From positions 621,159,156-621,223,155 of the forward strand of contig NC_133666.1 of assembly GCF_037893015.1 (NCBI RefSeq): DNA of 64,000 nt, read 5' to 3'. Source of the stretch: Macrotis lagotis. Its lineage: Eukaryota; Chordata; Mammalia; Peramelemorphia; Peramelidae. The translations under genes were made by a program, and so were the position numbers. Positions within the stretch are counted from its first letter, which is position 1; the number at the start of each line of letters is the position of its first letter. The notes under the pieces were generated by a model. That model saw nothing but the letters and a program-made list of their open reading frames with translations. It did no database searches and had not been told where the DNA came from. This document shows positions 49,301 through 56,286 of this stretch, piece after piece.

Positions 49301-52300
49301 TCCAGTACCATCTATGTGGAATGTGCCAAATTACTTGCCACAAATGCTGCTTTGTTTAAATCTCTTTCAGGCTATACAGAAAGCAGAACAGCTATAATTG
49401 GAAAAGTCTTCCTGACATTTTATCAGTCACAAGTTGGTCCTGGTCATACTAGACAAGCCTCTGAAAAGATTGCAGAAAAAGGAGAGCATTAACAAAATTG
49501 GAGGGAGGGGTGGGAGGGGAGGAGGCTTCCTATTTGTCTCCTCAACTCAGTTTTTATTTTTAGCCAAAGATCTTAATCCTATCTCTGGCCACTTCCTCTT
49601 CCTGCTCAGACTAGTTGTCCTTTAGTATGGAAGAAGACCACATCAACTAATTGAGTGATCAGTGGCATGACTTGCACAATTATATTTATTATAGTGAGGG
49701 GTTTGCTGTGCAAGGCATCCTTTTCACTCACCTTTACCAGAACTATTCCACCCTATGGCATGTGATTGATAGGATACAAAACTATTGGTGAAGGTCTAGC
49801 TGCTGCTAGAGTCTCTTGGCCTTGAACTGGTTTCTCTTGCTCTCATTAGCAAGGCACCAAGGCAATTCATCAATACTGGGCAAGTACCAGCATGTCAGTG
49901 TGGGCTAGAACATGGGTCAGTCAGGCTAAGACTTCCAAATCCAAAGTGGTGGAGATACAGGCCGAGAAATGTCCAGTGTGGCAACATGTCTGATCCTGGA
50001 GAAGCCAGTGGGAGCCCCAGGGAGAGCTCTCCTTTCTCTGTGAAGGGCAGGGCCATCCTGGAATGAGTTCACACTAAGAGAGGAGCTTTTGCCTTGGAAA
50101 GTGTTGTGGTTTCAGCAGCATCCAGTGAGCTCAAACTCTGGGTACTAATAGAGGAGAGTAGCATAGACCTAGGAGTGGTAAACTGACATTCTTCTAGTGT
50201 TAAAGTTCTTCCTGCACAGAAGATGCTGCTGAGAAGGAGGCAGCAGCACCATATAGACAAGTGCATGGGACCACTTCTGGAAGTGGCAGATTGTGACAGA
50301 TATTATTTCTCTGGCTGAGAAATGAGGGTCTCTGCAGGAAGTCTGGTCTGATTACACAGAATACACAATTAATCCCTAGGCCTCTCTCTAATACCAACCC
50401 AAGCCATGCCAAACTGACTTTAGATCTGACCGGATCATGGGACAATGCCTTGGGTCTCTACAGGCATCAAAGCAGGCCACAACTGAATTTTGGAGGTGGA
50501 TTGTCATGGCTCATGAGGATGAGCATTTGATGACAAGATAGCCAAGGCTGCCTCCTTGGGGGTTCGCATGAAAATTATGAAAGAACTTCCAAGAGCAGAG
50601 TTCATGGAGGAGGGAATGCAAGCAAATTCGAAGACTAAAAGGGAGCTCAAACTATGGATATTCTAACCTACACTGTCAAAAGAATAAATTCTGTAAAATC
50701 ATCTCACTCCAGGCTCATGCATAACCCCCTTATTTTAACCTTGCCCTTTTGGCGATCCAGGGGGATCTTGGATTCCTGGACCTTTTTTGATTCTCCCTCT
50801 AGATTACTTCACTTGGTGATCTCAGCTCCCATGGATTCAATGATCACCTCTGTGGCGATGACTCTCATAGATATTCATCCAGCTCTAAACTCTCTGCTGC
50901 CCTCTAGACTTGGCTCTCCAACTACATACTGAACATTTTGACCTGAATGTCTTGTGTAGATAATCTCTACCCAAAATCAACAAGTCCAATATGGAACTAA
51001 TCTTTTTCTTCACACTTTCCCCCTCTTCCTACCTTTGCTATTATTGTGAAGGGAACCACTATTGTCCTAATCATGAAGGCTTGCAATGATGACAAGTCAC
51101 CTTTGATTCAGTTCCCTCTCACTACCTCCCCATCTCCACCCCCCCCCCCCCCCCCCCCCGCAATTTGGCAATCAAGTAACTGCCATGTGCTGTCAATTCT
51201 ACCTTAGTAACATCTCTTGTATACAACCTCTTCTTTACTCTGACATTGCCACTTTTCACAGACCACCACTTTGGTGTAAGCTCTTACCACCTTATTCCTG
51301 GATTACTGCAAAAACCTTCTGTTTGGTCATCTTTCCTCAAATTTCTTCTCATTCTAATCTAGTTTTCTCTTCTGAACTTTTTTTTAAGGTTTTTGCAAGG
51401 CAAATGGGGTTAAGTGGCTTGCCCAAGGCCACATAGCTAGGTAATTATTAAGTGTCTGAGGCCAGATTTAAACTCAGGGACTCCTGACTCCAGGGCCTGT
51501 GCTCCATCCACTGCACCACCTAGGCGCCCTATTTTTCTCTTGTCTGACCATGTCACTCCCTTTCTCAATAGTAATCTCCAGAATTATAAACTCCATTTTT
51601 TGGCTTTCACAGCTCTTCACAACCTGGTCTCTTCCTACTTTTCCAGTGTCCTTAACCTCTTACTTTCCTCCACCCTGTATTTTGCTTTCAGATATTAACC
51701 TCCTTATCGTTCCTTGAACATAAAGTTCTATCTCCAGTTTTGTCTTTTCCTGAGTTGTCCTCCCATGCCTAGAGTATTCTCCCTCTGCATCACCACTCCA
51801 GGCTTTTCTGACTTTCATTAATTTTCAGCTAAAACCTCACCTTCTACTGGCCTTTCCCAATTCCCATTAATCCCAGTGCCTTTTCTCCAAACTCCCTTCA
51901 ATGGAGTCATAGCTTTGCATGTGTTTTTTTGCAGTACAAGATGAGTTCTTTGATAGCAAGGACTATTTTTTGCCTTTCTTTGTATCCCCAGTACCTAGTA
52001 CTGGTGACTGGACTAAGACTAAGGTAAAATGTAGCTATACTAAAAGGTTTTCTCGCTTTGGCATTATTGGTGAGTTAACTTCTGTGGAAATTTCTTAAAT
52101 CCCCTAAAAGCACTTGAAATATGAAAGTGATTCCATCCCAATAAGGTACACCTAGTACCTTGTTCAAGGAAGTCTGGGAAGAGTCAGCTCCTAACAGGAT
52201 CAACACCATTTTCCTTTCTGACCTGGGCCACAAGGCAATGCCCATGAATATTAATTGACTGCTGAAAGGCAGTTTTCTTAGGAAGTCCATGCTAGTCTTG

Positions 52301-53400
52301 GCTCCCCAGGGTCCCTATACTATCCCACCCAAAGCTATGGAAATTATTCCATCAATTGCATTCTGAAGTGTCTAGTGGAACTTTAAAGTTCCTTGGTTGG
52401 TTTTAGGAATAGAGTATTTCAGAAAATGAAGGATCTTGAAAGATCACTGTTTCTGAGAAGGATCTCAATATACCTTTAACTCATCCACCCCCAAAACTTC
52501 TGTCAAGGAAGGAAAGTTCTTTCAGAAGTAAGTACTTGTGATTCAGACAACATCCTTACATTTCTAGAGTTCAATTCAACTGATAATTTATTAAGTATCT
52601 ACTAGAAGGAAGATGAGGGTAGGCTTGGCTCCCAAGTTGCTAGGCACTTCTAGGCTCCTGAAGCTAACAAAACTTCCACTATTACAGATATATGATCCAC
52701 CACCAGCCTGAAGTCCAAACCATATTCCCACCTCAGGCAAAGCCCAAGGGGGGGAGGAAAGGCCTGATCACTATCCAAATTTATTCCAGGATGCCCCTTT
52801 CCCTGTTTTATTCCCATTTAGGTTAGGGACAAGAAGGAGAATCAAGGAATTGCTCACTATTCCTGACCTTGTTTTTCCCCAATTAAGCTTCAAGCCCAAA
52901 GGGATTTGCTCATAAGTATGACAGAAAAAGGAAAAGCTGAACTTAGGGAGATCTTGTATAAGTCACAGAAATTATATGGCTGATAGTTACACAATAATTT
53001 GCAATACAATTTACATATATTAAGGCCAAGTACTGTAGGCATGTTTATTCTCATTTTAAAGATTAAAAAAACATACTGAGTATCAAGAGTCATAATCTGA
53101 CCTCAGGTCTCTCCTGACTCCAAGATGAGGATTCTTACCATTACATCAGTCTTTTTTTCTTGAGGTCCTTATAAATTTATTTGAAAGCTAAATAAGCAAT
53201 GAGAACATTTTGTAAATATAATCAATAAACCTAAAACACATCTTCCAGTCAGGAAAAAAAAAGGATAATTTTTTCCAAAGTAGAATCACTTACTGGGTCA
53301 AACCCCCATCCCAAGACAAACAAGGGAGCGCCTCTCCTCTTACTATCATTGCCTTAACTTAGAATTACTTTGTCAACCATTAGAACATATTCTCAGAGAG

Positions 53401-53438
<38 letters not shown>

Positions 53439-55254
53439 ATGATTATGTTTATGAAAAATAATCAAATCCACATGGCTGGTGGCCCTCCCTTTGAGAGCTG
53501 AAACCTCATTCAAGATGAGTTACCTGCAGGGTTCGAGGTTTCTGGGTGCTAGGCGGGGGTTGGCACCCTTCCTCTCCTTGGCCTGCAGGTTCCGGGGGAG
53601 CTGGACACCCACGGTGCAGCTGACTCGCAACAGGAGAGTCACAAACAGCTCAGGGTAAAGGCCCAACACTGCTGCCCCAGACTCTGGAGCAGACATGATC
53701 TCATACAGAGCACATGTGGCCTGGAGGAGAAAGGGGGATGGGGGGAGGAGAAAAAGAAGAGGATTAAAGAAAGGATCTCCAGTACTACCACAATACCTGA
53801 ATGGGTTAGGCTCAGTCAGTTACAAAAACAAAGGAAGTCAGCTCTTAGTACTCTTTTCCAATTCTGGCCACAATGATTCCAAAGGTCCTGTGCTACTCTG
53901 GCTTGGAGGCCTATAGTATCAAAAAAGGGACCAATAGAAACAAAGCACAAAAGCCACCATTAAGGGCCATTTCACTTTGAAACTAAAATGCTTTGGAATT
54001 CTCTGCTCAGGGGGAGGGGAGAACAGGAGATCTGACAGCTCAGATTTTATGGGCAGGAAGACTACACACATGCAAACATTACACTTGCATAACCTTATTC
54101 CGGCTGATTTAAAGAGCGCGGTAATTACCCAGCACCAAACATACTGGGGGTGACTGCAATGTGCACAAGGGAGGGAGGGAGGGGCAAAGTGTTGGCTTTC
54201 ACAGGGACTGATCCTGTACCATCTGTACTCGGCTCTTCAGAGAAGAGGAGGAAATTTTCACAGCTGTTTTACTGCTTAAAAAGCTGCCAAGCTGGGTTTA
54301 TTTTTTTTTAAAGGGATAAAATGCAAAATGATCTCCCTTGGGGATGAACACCTGAGAGGCCTTTTATGAGGCTAGAGCTTAGAGCTAATAGGCATTATAT
54401 AGTGATGCGTTATTTCCCCAAGCAGGGACTGGCAAAGACACCTGAGTAGAGGAAATGAAAAGAGCATTTCAGCCAGTGATATCCAGAATGACAGCTTCTA
54501 GAAAGGTCAAGACTCTCCTCCCTGACCCTCTCATGCCCTCTACTACAACCCTCTCCTACATCATCCCCCTGCCCCAGCACATTGTAGGGAAGAAAGAGAA
54601 AATATGAACAGGCCAAGGCAACAGCACCAGAGAAAGCAAGAGACTATGGAAATAGGGAAGAAAGACCTTAGAAGAAGACCGATGAATACATACCATGGTC
54701 TCCAGGGTCATCCTGTATAGAACCTGCCCACAATATTCCCTATCTATACTCCTAGGAACAGGAGTACTGATAGACTTAAGTGCCAAAAAAAGAAAAGCAG
54801 CTTGTGGGTATATTCATTAAAAGGGGGAAAAGCTTCCTTTGGGCTATCAGGTGGCTTGGTGATAGGCTAAGTGCCAGATGGGAGGAGAGAAGGCAATAAA
54901 GTAAGCCCTAGGAGCCAAGGGAGGCTTACCTCTGTCAGATGTTACTCTAGAGCCTCTGGGATTGGTATATACCCACTCCAATGGTTTATTCCCTCTCCCG
55001 AGTCATCAATCCATCACCTATCCCTCGACCACCACAGCCCACTGGAATCCCATGACATACCTGCGCATCAAAGGCAGGGAAAAGGATAGACCAAAGCTAC
55101 TATACTCACAGCAAGTGGGATCACTGTGGCCACTCGGTCATAACTGCTGCTCAACAGGAAGGACTTATTCTCCGTGAATGGGACATCTTTATTCATCTTA
55201 TCTAAAAGAAGCTCCAGGACTTGGGATGTTAGAGTGGGTTCTGTAGCTAGAGCC
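21591..55254 (-). CDS. MROH1: MROH1, four internal exons (partial gene)
   Basis: In minus-strand order the exons are 55110-55254, 53524-53720, 36089-36226 and 21591-21705. Lengths of 145, 197, 138 and 115 join in phase without a stop into 198 codons. MROH1 is a HEAT-repeat protein of about 1,640 residues in human. This part corresponds to its later half (inference from remembered homology). Telling stretches are VLELLLDKMNKDVPFTENK, YPELFVTLLLRVSCTVGVQL, LEGGWELMKTSEGHEEGVT and VYEIQRITTIAYFAE. The family is a stack of alpha-helical HEAT repeats acting as a scaffold. MROH1 and its worm homologue have been linked to Rab7 and lysosome fission. The gene converges on BOP1, as in human. Upstream exons lie beyond 64 kb. 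The C-terminal exons expected below 21.6 kb were not found. Confidence 0.93.
22290..22960 (-). mobile_element. L3/CR1 LINE 3' fragments
   Basis: CTTAAAATCTCAGAGTTGGA at about 22303 begins an antisense L3/CR1 3' end (to about 22480). Related text (GTTTCCCCTTACATCAAGTC...CTCTTCTGCAGTGACAACC) is at about 22720-22960. The middle is pyrimidine-rich low-complexity sequence. Confidence 0.5.
23040..23770 (+). mobile_element. L3/CR1 LINE, end of ORF2 and 3' region
   Basis: The frame at 23078-23341 reads TANVALGCMKRGITPRKSYS...FKEDMNKLMAFRQRQPV, matching the end of CR1/L3 reverse transcriptase ('LGcikRgI..R...', 'kkDi.kLe..Q'). It is followed by 3' text (GGCAATATAATAGCTGTCAG, TTTAGGTTCAACATCAGGAA). 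Confidence 0.65.
23882..24018 (-). mobile_element. Opossum SINE1-like element
   Basis: TTTTTTTGCAAGGCAATGGG...GTGACTTGCCCAAGGTCGCC...GGTGCCACCTAGCTGTCC, reverse orientation. Confidence 0.88.
24020..24066. repeat. Short tandem duplication (22-bp units, 25-bp offset)
   Basis: Identical 22-base copies at 24020-24041 and 24045-24066, beginning AACAATGCAATCTCAC, immediately next to the SINE. Confidence 0.95.
24440..24990 (-). mobile_element. L3/CR1 LINE fragment, reverse-transcriptase region
   Basis: TTCTGGCATGACTTGTCCTTAA...TGTGATCACCATGTCTTTTTC...GACTTGAGTTCATTAAATGC...GTGTTCTCTTATTAGTTTC is the antisense of CR1-type RT coding sequence. Probably one element with 26430-27420, which holds its endonuclease part. 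Confidence 0.6.
25560..25785 (-). mobile_element. MIR/THER-type CORE-SINE, nearly full length
   Basis: CAGGCACTGTGCCAACAACTT, CATTTGATCCCCACAGTAGC, CCCATTTTCAGTTGAGAAAA, TTAAGTGACTTTCCTAAGG, AACTCCAGGTCTTTCC in the full reverse order of the family. Confidence 0.85.
26092..26404 (-). mobile_element. Long CORE-SINE with distinct 3' domain
   Basis: Same family as 11635-11941: CAAAGAAGACCATGATATCA, GGGAGGTGATACCATAAC, AGAGTCATCTGAGTCCAG, GGTGACTTGCCCAAGGTC, CACCACCTAACTGCC. It is inserted between the two parts of the L3/CR1 element. Confidence 0.85.
26430..27420 (-). mobile_element. L3/CR1 LINE fragment, endonuclease region
   Basis: On the minus strand about 26466-26495 reads MGNFNYPDI, matching the GDFN-type motif of the CR1 apurinic endonuclease. 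The rest up to about 27420 is degraded and assigned by continuity, so the far end is uncertain. Confidence 0.5.
27825..27975 (-). mobile_element. MIR-type SINE, internally deleted
   Basis: AAGCACCTACTATGTACCAG, CATTATCTCATCTGAGCC, CAACAACCCCAGG, CATTCTATCCACTGTGCC with the CORE segment missing. Confidence 0.75.
28212..28355 (+). mobile_element. Opossum SINE1-like element
   Basis: GGCCAAACAGGTGGTGCAATG...GAGTTCAAATTCAACCTCAG...GGGCAAGTCACTTAACCC. Perfect 13-bp duplications AACAATGTAGACA lie at 28199-28211 and 28356-28368. Confidence 0.92.
28885..29010 (-). mobile_element. Opossum SINE1-like element
   Basis: TTTTTTGCAAGGCAAATGGGG...CTCCTGACTCCAGAGCC...CTATCCACTGCACTACC. Flanking repeats around TCATGGCATTTTT (left about 28871, right about 29013) mark the target site. 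It lacks part of the CORE. Confidence 0.92.
29042..29190 (-). mobile_element. Opossum SINE1-like element, adjacent same-direction copy
   Basis: TTTTTTGCAAGGCACAGGGTC...GGCCACACGGCTAGG...CTGCGCCACCTAGCCGCCCC. Perfect 13-bp duplications AAGAAAAACATTT lie at 29029-29041 and 29191-29203. It inserted only about 20 bp from the previous SINE. Confidence 0.94.
29210..29850 (-). mobile_element. L1-like LINE 3' end, antisense
   Basis: GATAGGCATCTTTGTTTCCAG, TTCTTTACTTCTACAAAAAG and GTGCTAATACGAATACTG are the antisense of the L1 ORF2 end ('...AALFV..KNWK...'). It contains an (AC)n microsatellite at 29359-29387. Confidence 0.6.
30225..31090 (-). mobile_element. L1 LINE 3' end of ORF2, antisense, split by a SINE
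   Basis: TTTTTAGCCATTCCTGAATTG, CTACTTTGTTTCCAATTTTTT, GTGCTACTATAAATATTTTG and, past the SINE, GTTTTGATTTGTATTTCACTT and ACATTTTTTCATATATTTG are antisense L1 ORF2 3' sequence. Probable extension to about 31090. Confidence 0.75.
30553..30706 (-). mobile_element. Opossum SINE1-like element inside an L1
   Basis: TTAGTTTTTTTGCAAGGCAAT...CCACACATCTAGGTAATT...GCGCCACCTAGCTGCCCC, reverse orientation, interrupting the antisense L1. Confidence 0.93.
31507..31566. repeat. Compound (GA)n-(GACA)n microsatellite
   Basis: GA-rich repeat (31507-31540) continuing into seven GACA units (31541-31566). The 76-, 81- and 100-codon open frames across it are Leu-Ser or Arg-Glu repeats without gene character. Confidence 0.96.
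31640..32325 (+). mobile_element. L2 LINE 3' end, split by a SINE
   Basis: CTACATGACTGGAATGGACT...ACTTCCTCTCTTCAACTG...TCTCCCATCAGAATGTAAAG, then after the SINE GATTAGGGACTGCTTTC...GTATCCCAAGTACC...TCTTGTTGATTGAT. This is the complete terminal order of L2. Confidence 0.8.
32027..32200 (+). mobile_element. Opossum SINE1-like element inside an L2
   Basis: GGGGTGGGTAGGTGGTGCAG...GGGTTCAAATCTGGTCTC...CTTGCAAAAACCTAAAAAA. Perfect 15-bp duplications AGAATGTAAAGCTTA lie at 32012-32026 and 32201-32215. It carries a small internal duplication of the TAATTACCTA segment. Confidence 0.95.
32355..32558 (+). mobile_element. Opossum SINE1-like element with expanded AT-rich tail
   Basis: GAGGCAGCTAGGTGTCACAG...GATTCAAATCCAGACTC...CCCCATTGCCTTAAATAAAT, then about 80 bases of AAATTTT-type repeats (about 32475-32558) replacing the simple A tail. 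Perfect 15-bp duplications ACTAATCCTTCTTGG lie at 32340-32354 and 32559-32573, so the whole AT tract is inside the insertion. Confidence 0.95.
32890..33665 (+). mobile_element. L2 LINE, end of ORF2 and 3' region
   Basis: TAGGAGTCATCCTTGACTTA (GVILDL, the L2 'LGVILDSS' region) at about 33130, then TTGCTTCAAG-like AAGGCTCAGTTCAAATGCCA, CCTCCTTCAAGAGGATGTTT. A (TTAA)n run interrupts at 33233-33257. Confidence 0.7.
33800..34050 (+). mobile_element. CORE-SINE with RTE-type tail (Mar1-like), full length
   Basis: GGCAGTTAGGTGGCGCAGTA, GAGTTCAAATCTGAACTCAG, CTCAGTTTTCTCTTCTGTAA, AATGAACTGGAGAAGAAAAT, CCCCAAATGGGGTTGCAAAA, AGACAGACATGAATG. The last part is the RTE-derived end. Confidence 0.88.
34130..35290 (-). 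mobile_element. L2 LINE, ORF2 reverse-transcriptase region
   Basis: Antisense L2 coding text in order: GGACTGTAGAGTGCAGGAGAG, TAAGAGGTTGTTGTAATAAT, CAACTTCAGACATGTTGAGT, GGTCATCATCAACAGTCAT, CCTTGGACAAAACCTTGTGA, AAAGGTCAAGTACTGAGAAG, AGACAGTTTTTTGAAGGAG. The two open frames on the plus strand (for example 34522-34776) are shadows. Confidence 0.75.
36089..36226 (-). CDS. MROH1: MROH1 exon c
   Basis: Acceptor TTTCTAG and donor GTAAGA. The first base completes a Ser codon begun in exon b (EPC-S), followed by CAVETLQAMLFRGGSGEV and LEGGWELMKTSEGHEEGVT. It ends with two bases of an Arg codon completed by exon d. The GGWEL...GHEEGV segment is diagnostic of MROH1 in my recollection of the human protein. 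Confidence 0.95.
36965..37470 (-). mobile_element. MIR/THER-type SINE split by a Mar1-like SINE
   Basis: AGTAAACATTTATATAGCATT before 37016 continues after 37259 as GGCAAAGCAATTATATACC, TTTGATCCTCACAATAATAC, CACTTTACAGATCACAGAAC, a MIR in reverse order. Confidence 0.78.
37016..37258 (+). mobile_element. CORE-SINE with RTE-type tail (Mar1-like), inserted in a MIR
   Basis: AGTGGCTAGGTAGGGAAAAA, GAGTCAGGAAGACCTGTGTT, CTGGGCAAGTCACTTAAC, AATGAGCTGGAGAAGGAAAT, AACCCCAAATGGGATTGTAA, GTCAGACAACTGAAATGAC. Confidence 0.88.
37470..37640 (-). mobile_element. L3/CR1 3' end fragment
   Basis: ATTCTCTAACCATTAAACAG and GGGAAAATTTTCCTTTTGTC resemble the antisense L3/CR1 3' region. Weak. Confidence 0.4.
38729..38879 (+). 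mobile_element. Opossum SINE1-like element
   Basis: GGGGCAGCTAGGTGGTGCAG...GAGTTCAAATCCAACTTCAG...TTGCAAAAACTTAAAAAAAA. Confidence 0.95.
39309..39460 (+). mobile_element. Opossum SINE1-like element
   Basis: GGGGCAGTTAGGTGGTACAG...GAGTTCAAATCTGGCCTCAG...GCCTTAAATAAATAAATTT. Flanking AAATAAATGACA and AAATAAGTGACA form the target-site duplication. Confidence 0.93.
39525..39775 (+). mobile_element. L2 LINE 3' end
   Basis: TTCCACATGCCTGGGATGCTC...GATTGCTTCAAGATTCTGTT...GATACCTTCCTTGTGTAAC...TTAATAAATGGTTGCTGAC. Confidence 0.78.
41036..41215 (+). mobile_element. MIR-type SINE
   Basis: AGAGGAAAGAACACTAGACTT...TTTGGGTTCAATCTTTGCC...GAATTAGATCATCTGTAAGG...TCTCTTTCATCCC. Confidence 0.78.
41410..41515 (-). 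mobile_element. MIR-type SINE fragment
   Basis: CCTAAGGTCACAGAGCTACT...TCTGAATTCCTACCTCTTG, reverse CORE domain. Confidence 0.7.
42040..42260 (-). mobile_element. L2 LINE fragment
   Basis: GATCCAGTAGTCCAGGTTTA, GAAGGAGTTTGGATTTTATC and CATTAGACATTTCTGGGAAT match the antisense L2 ORF2 text. Confidence 0.55.
42285..42960 (+). mobile_element. L1/HAL1-type ORF1 fragment, degraded
   Basis: Reads KENCPDLLKLEGKVEI (about 42340), a broken middle containing AGCCAGAAAGAAAGAATTTA, then SRII-PVKLSIMLQEKK (about 42630). This is the C-terminal domain of L1 ORF1 protein and resembles the ORF1 of the element at 59541-62036. No ORF2 follows it. Confidence 0.65.
43095..43318 (-). mobile_element. MIR/THER-type SINE
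   Basis: GCACTTATTACATGCCACAT, CAACAACCCCAGGACATAGG, GAGGAAACTGAGGCAGAGAG, TCTATCCATATCACCTAGTT. Confidence 0.82.
43336..43382. repeat. (AC)n microsatellite
   Basis: Alternating AC with two interruptions, directly after the MIR copy. Confidence 0.96.
43480..43700 (+). mobile_element. L1 LINE 3' end of ORF2
   Basis: GGCAAAGAAGTGGAATCTGAG, CACTTATCAATTGGGCAATG, TCTGAACAAATTATGGGTTA, GAACTGTTATGGAGTGAAGT. Confidence 0.75.
44115..44305 (-). mobile_element. MIR/THER-type SINE
   Basis: ATTTATAAAGCACTTTTCTG, TTATTATTATCCCCATTAAT, CAGTCACACAGCTAGTTAGT, CAAGTCCAGGGCTTTTTCC. Confidence 0.8.
44310..44500 (+). mobile_element. L2 LINE 3' fragment
   Basis: CATGCCTGGCATTTCCCCAC...TTTCAAAGTTCTGCTCAAAT...GCCTTTTACTCCCTTCC. 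A short (TG)n lies nearby at 44561-44575. Confidence 0.6.
46020..46480. repeat. Long purine-rich tract
   Basis: About 460 bases in which the plus strand is overwhelmingly A and G in irregular order (GGAAGGAAAG, AGAGAGGGG, GAAGAAAGG). No fixed repeat unit. The minus-strand open frame across it (46240-46443) is Leu/Ser-rich because of composition. Confidence 0.7.
48567..48610. repeat. Near-perfect short hairpin
   Basis: Arms 48567-48585 (TATCACTTTAAATTTTGGT) and 48593-48610 (ACCAAATTTAAAGTGATA) are reverse complements apart from one extra base, with a 7-base loop CAGTTAT. Confidence 0.9.
49622..49770 (-). mobile_element. Fragment of the long CORE-SINE family (3' domain only)
   Basis: GAAGAAGACCACATCAACTA and CAGTGGCATGACTTGCACAA resemble the 3' domain at 11635-11941 and 26092-26404. 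The CORE half is missing or unrecognisable. Confidence 0.45.
51139..51159. repeat. 21-base poly-C run
   Basis: Uninterrupted C (G on the other strand) within the L2, followed by GCAATTTGG. Confidence 0.97.
51377..51529 (-). mobile_element. Opossum SINE1-like element inside an L2
   Basis: TTTTTAAGGTTTTTGCAAGG...CCACATAGCTAGGTAATT...CACTGCACCACCTAGGCGCC. TTTTCTCTTCTGA on the left and TTTTTCTCTTGTCTGA on the right suggest the target duplication. Confidence 0.93.
53403..53435. repeat. (TC)n microsatellite
   Basis: Thirty-three bases of uninterrupted TC, about 90 bp beyond the donor side of MROH1 exon b. Confidence 0.97.
53524..53720 (-). CDS. MROH1: MROH1 exon b
   Basis: Acceptor TCTCCTCCAG, donor GTAACT. 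It starts on a codon boundary (ATCALYEIMSAPESG) and continues LYPELFVTLLLRVSCTVGVQ, then LQAKERKG and NLEPC, ending with two bases of a Ser codon. The CTVGVQLPRNLQA block is strikingly like human MROH1 and is the best single identifier of the gene. Confidence 0.97.
53721..55109 (-). other. MROH1: MROH1 intron, about 1.4 kb, repeat-poor
   Basis: No transposon is recognised. A stretch around 54100-54300 (GATTTAAAGAGCGCGGTAAT, CTGGGTTTATTTTTT) is unique and might be conserved non-coding DNA. Confidence 0.5.
55110..55254 (-). CDS. MROH1: MROH1 exon a (first one in the window)
   Basis: Acceptor TTTGGAG, a less usual pyrimidine-poor end preceded by CCTGTTCCC, and donor GTGAGT. One base completes the previous codon, then ALATEPTLTSQVLELLLDK, NKDVPFTENKSFLLSSSYD, RVATVIPLA, ending on a codon boundary that joins exon b. 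The exon before it is not seen up to 64 kb. Confidence 0.93.
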
Positions 55255-56268
55255 CTCCAAAGGGAACAGGTATGACTAAATAAAGCAGAGAAGATAGGGG
55301 AAAAATTCATCACCACACCAAGGTTACCACTACTCCTCATGATTATAAACAGACAGTTACTGAGAAACTATGGAGTTTCTCATTTATGGGCTTGAAGCAC
55401 AGGTCTTTTTCCACTTTAATATTCTAGGATCTTGGAGGTGGCTAGGTGGGGTAGTGAATAGAGCACTGGCCTTGGAGTCAGGAGTAACTGGGTTCAAATC
55501 CAACCTCAGACACTTAATAATTACCTAGCCATGTGGCCTTGGGCAAGCCACTTAAACCCATTGCCTTGAAAAATCTAAAAAAATATTATAGGATCTTATG
55601 GAACATTCAGGCAGAAAATATAGTTCCTGTACTTAAGAAACTCAAAGCCTAGTTGGAGGGATATAATATACATGTAATAAAACAATAATATGTGAACAAA
55701 TGTTAAACACCAAAGAAGTGGCAAGATGATGGTAATCACAGAAAATCAAGTTTTTGAGTGCTCCACCAGCCAACCACAGTCTCAGTTCAGTGTGAGTGGT
55801 AAAGGAAAGCATTGGTTCTCATATCACAACCAACACTATGACAGAAACACTCAACAAAGCTGCCAAATCCTGAGGAACATCTACCTTCAGATCATTTTGG
55901 AGCCTTAAGAGTTAACCTATTAATGAGAGGTTCCTTGGGAAATACAGTTAAGTCCAGAACATCTTCCCCACTCACCCTCCCCGACAAAGGATCAGAGTCC
56001 CAGGGACTACTCTCAAATCAGTAAGGCCTTCTTAGGACCAGTTCCCAAGCAGAGCATGCCAAATTTGGATGTCATCCACCTAACTCTAATCTACCCATAT
56101 TATTTACCAGTTGACAGTGACAAAATAGGACCACCACCTGGAACCTGAGGAAGATGGAAGCCTTAAATAGGTCCAGAGTAAGGTAGTGTGGTACATAAAA
56201 AAAAAATACTACTGAGAGAAGGTGTATGGACAGGTTACTAAACCTCTCCAGGCCTCAAGTTTGTTTTT
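55255..56268 (-). other. Start of the next upstream MROH1 intron
   Basis: Apart from the SINE at 55434-55583, unique sequence with no exon-like signal. The rest of the window to 64 kb is LINE-filled and is presumably the same intron. Confidence 0.5.
55434..55583 (+). mobile_element. Opossum SINE1-like element
   Basis: GGAGGTGGCTAGGTGGGGTAG...GGGTTCAAATCCAACCTCAG...CCTTGAAAAATCTAAAAAAA. Duplications TATTCTAGGATCTT (55420-55433) and TATTATAGGATCTT (55584-55597). Confidence 0.94.
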
Positions 56269-56286
56269 AAAATAACTCACATTTAT

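Larger units (their letters stand above)
50690..51990 (+). mobile_element. L2 LINE, ORF2 end and 3' region, interrupted
   Basis: ACTTCACTTGGTGATCTCAG...CCATGGATTCAATGATCACC (RT region, about 50805), CGGTCATATCC-type text, then CTGACCATGTCACTCCCTTT, CTTCACAACCTGGTCTCTTC, CAGCTAAAACCTCACCTTCT, CTTTGTATCCCCAGTACC in L2 order. A 21-base C run (51139-51159) and a SINE break it up. Confidence 0.75.
36227..53523 (-). other. MROH1: MROH1 intron, about 17.3 kb
   Basis: Exons b and c join in phase (NLEPC-S-CAVETLQ), so no exon is needed here. Repeats are listed separately. Stretches where I see nothing identifiable: 36230-36960, 37640-38720, 39780-41030, 41520-42030, 43710-44110, 44640-45620, 45740-48560, 48620-49620, 49780-50680 and 52000-53400. 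Confidence 0.8.

Noticed and set aside
54694..54751. Minus-strand segment with a good acceptor (GTTCCTAG) and donor (GTATGT), reading EYCGQVLYRMTLETM
   Set aside because: At 58 bases it would shift the frame between MROH1 exons a and b, which already join in phase. It is probably a cryptic exon.
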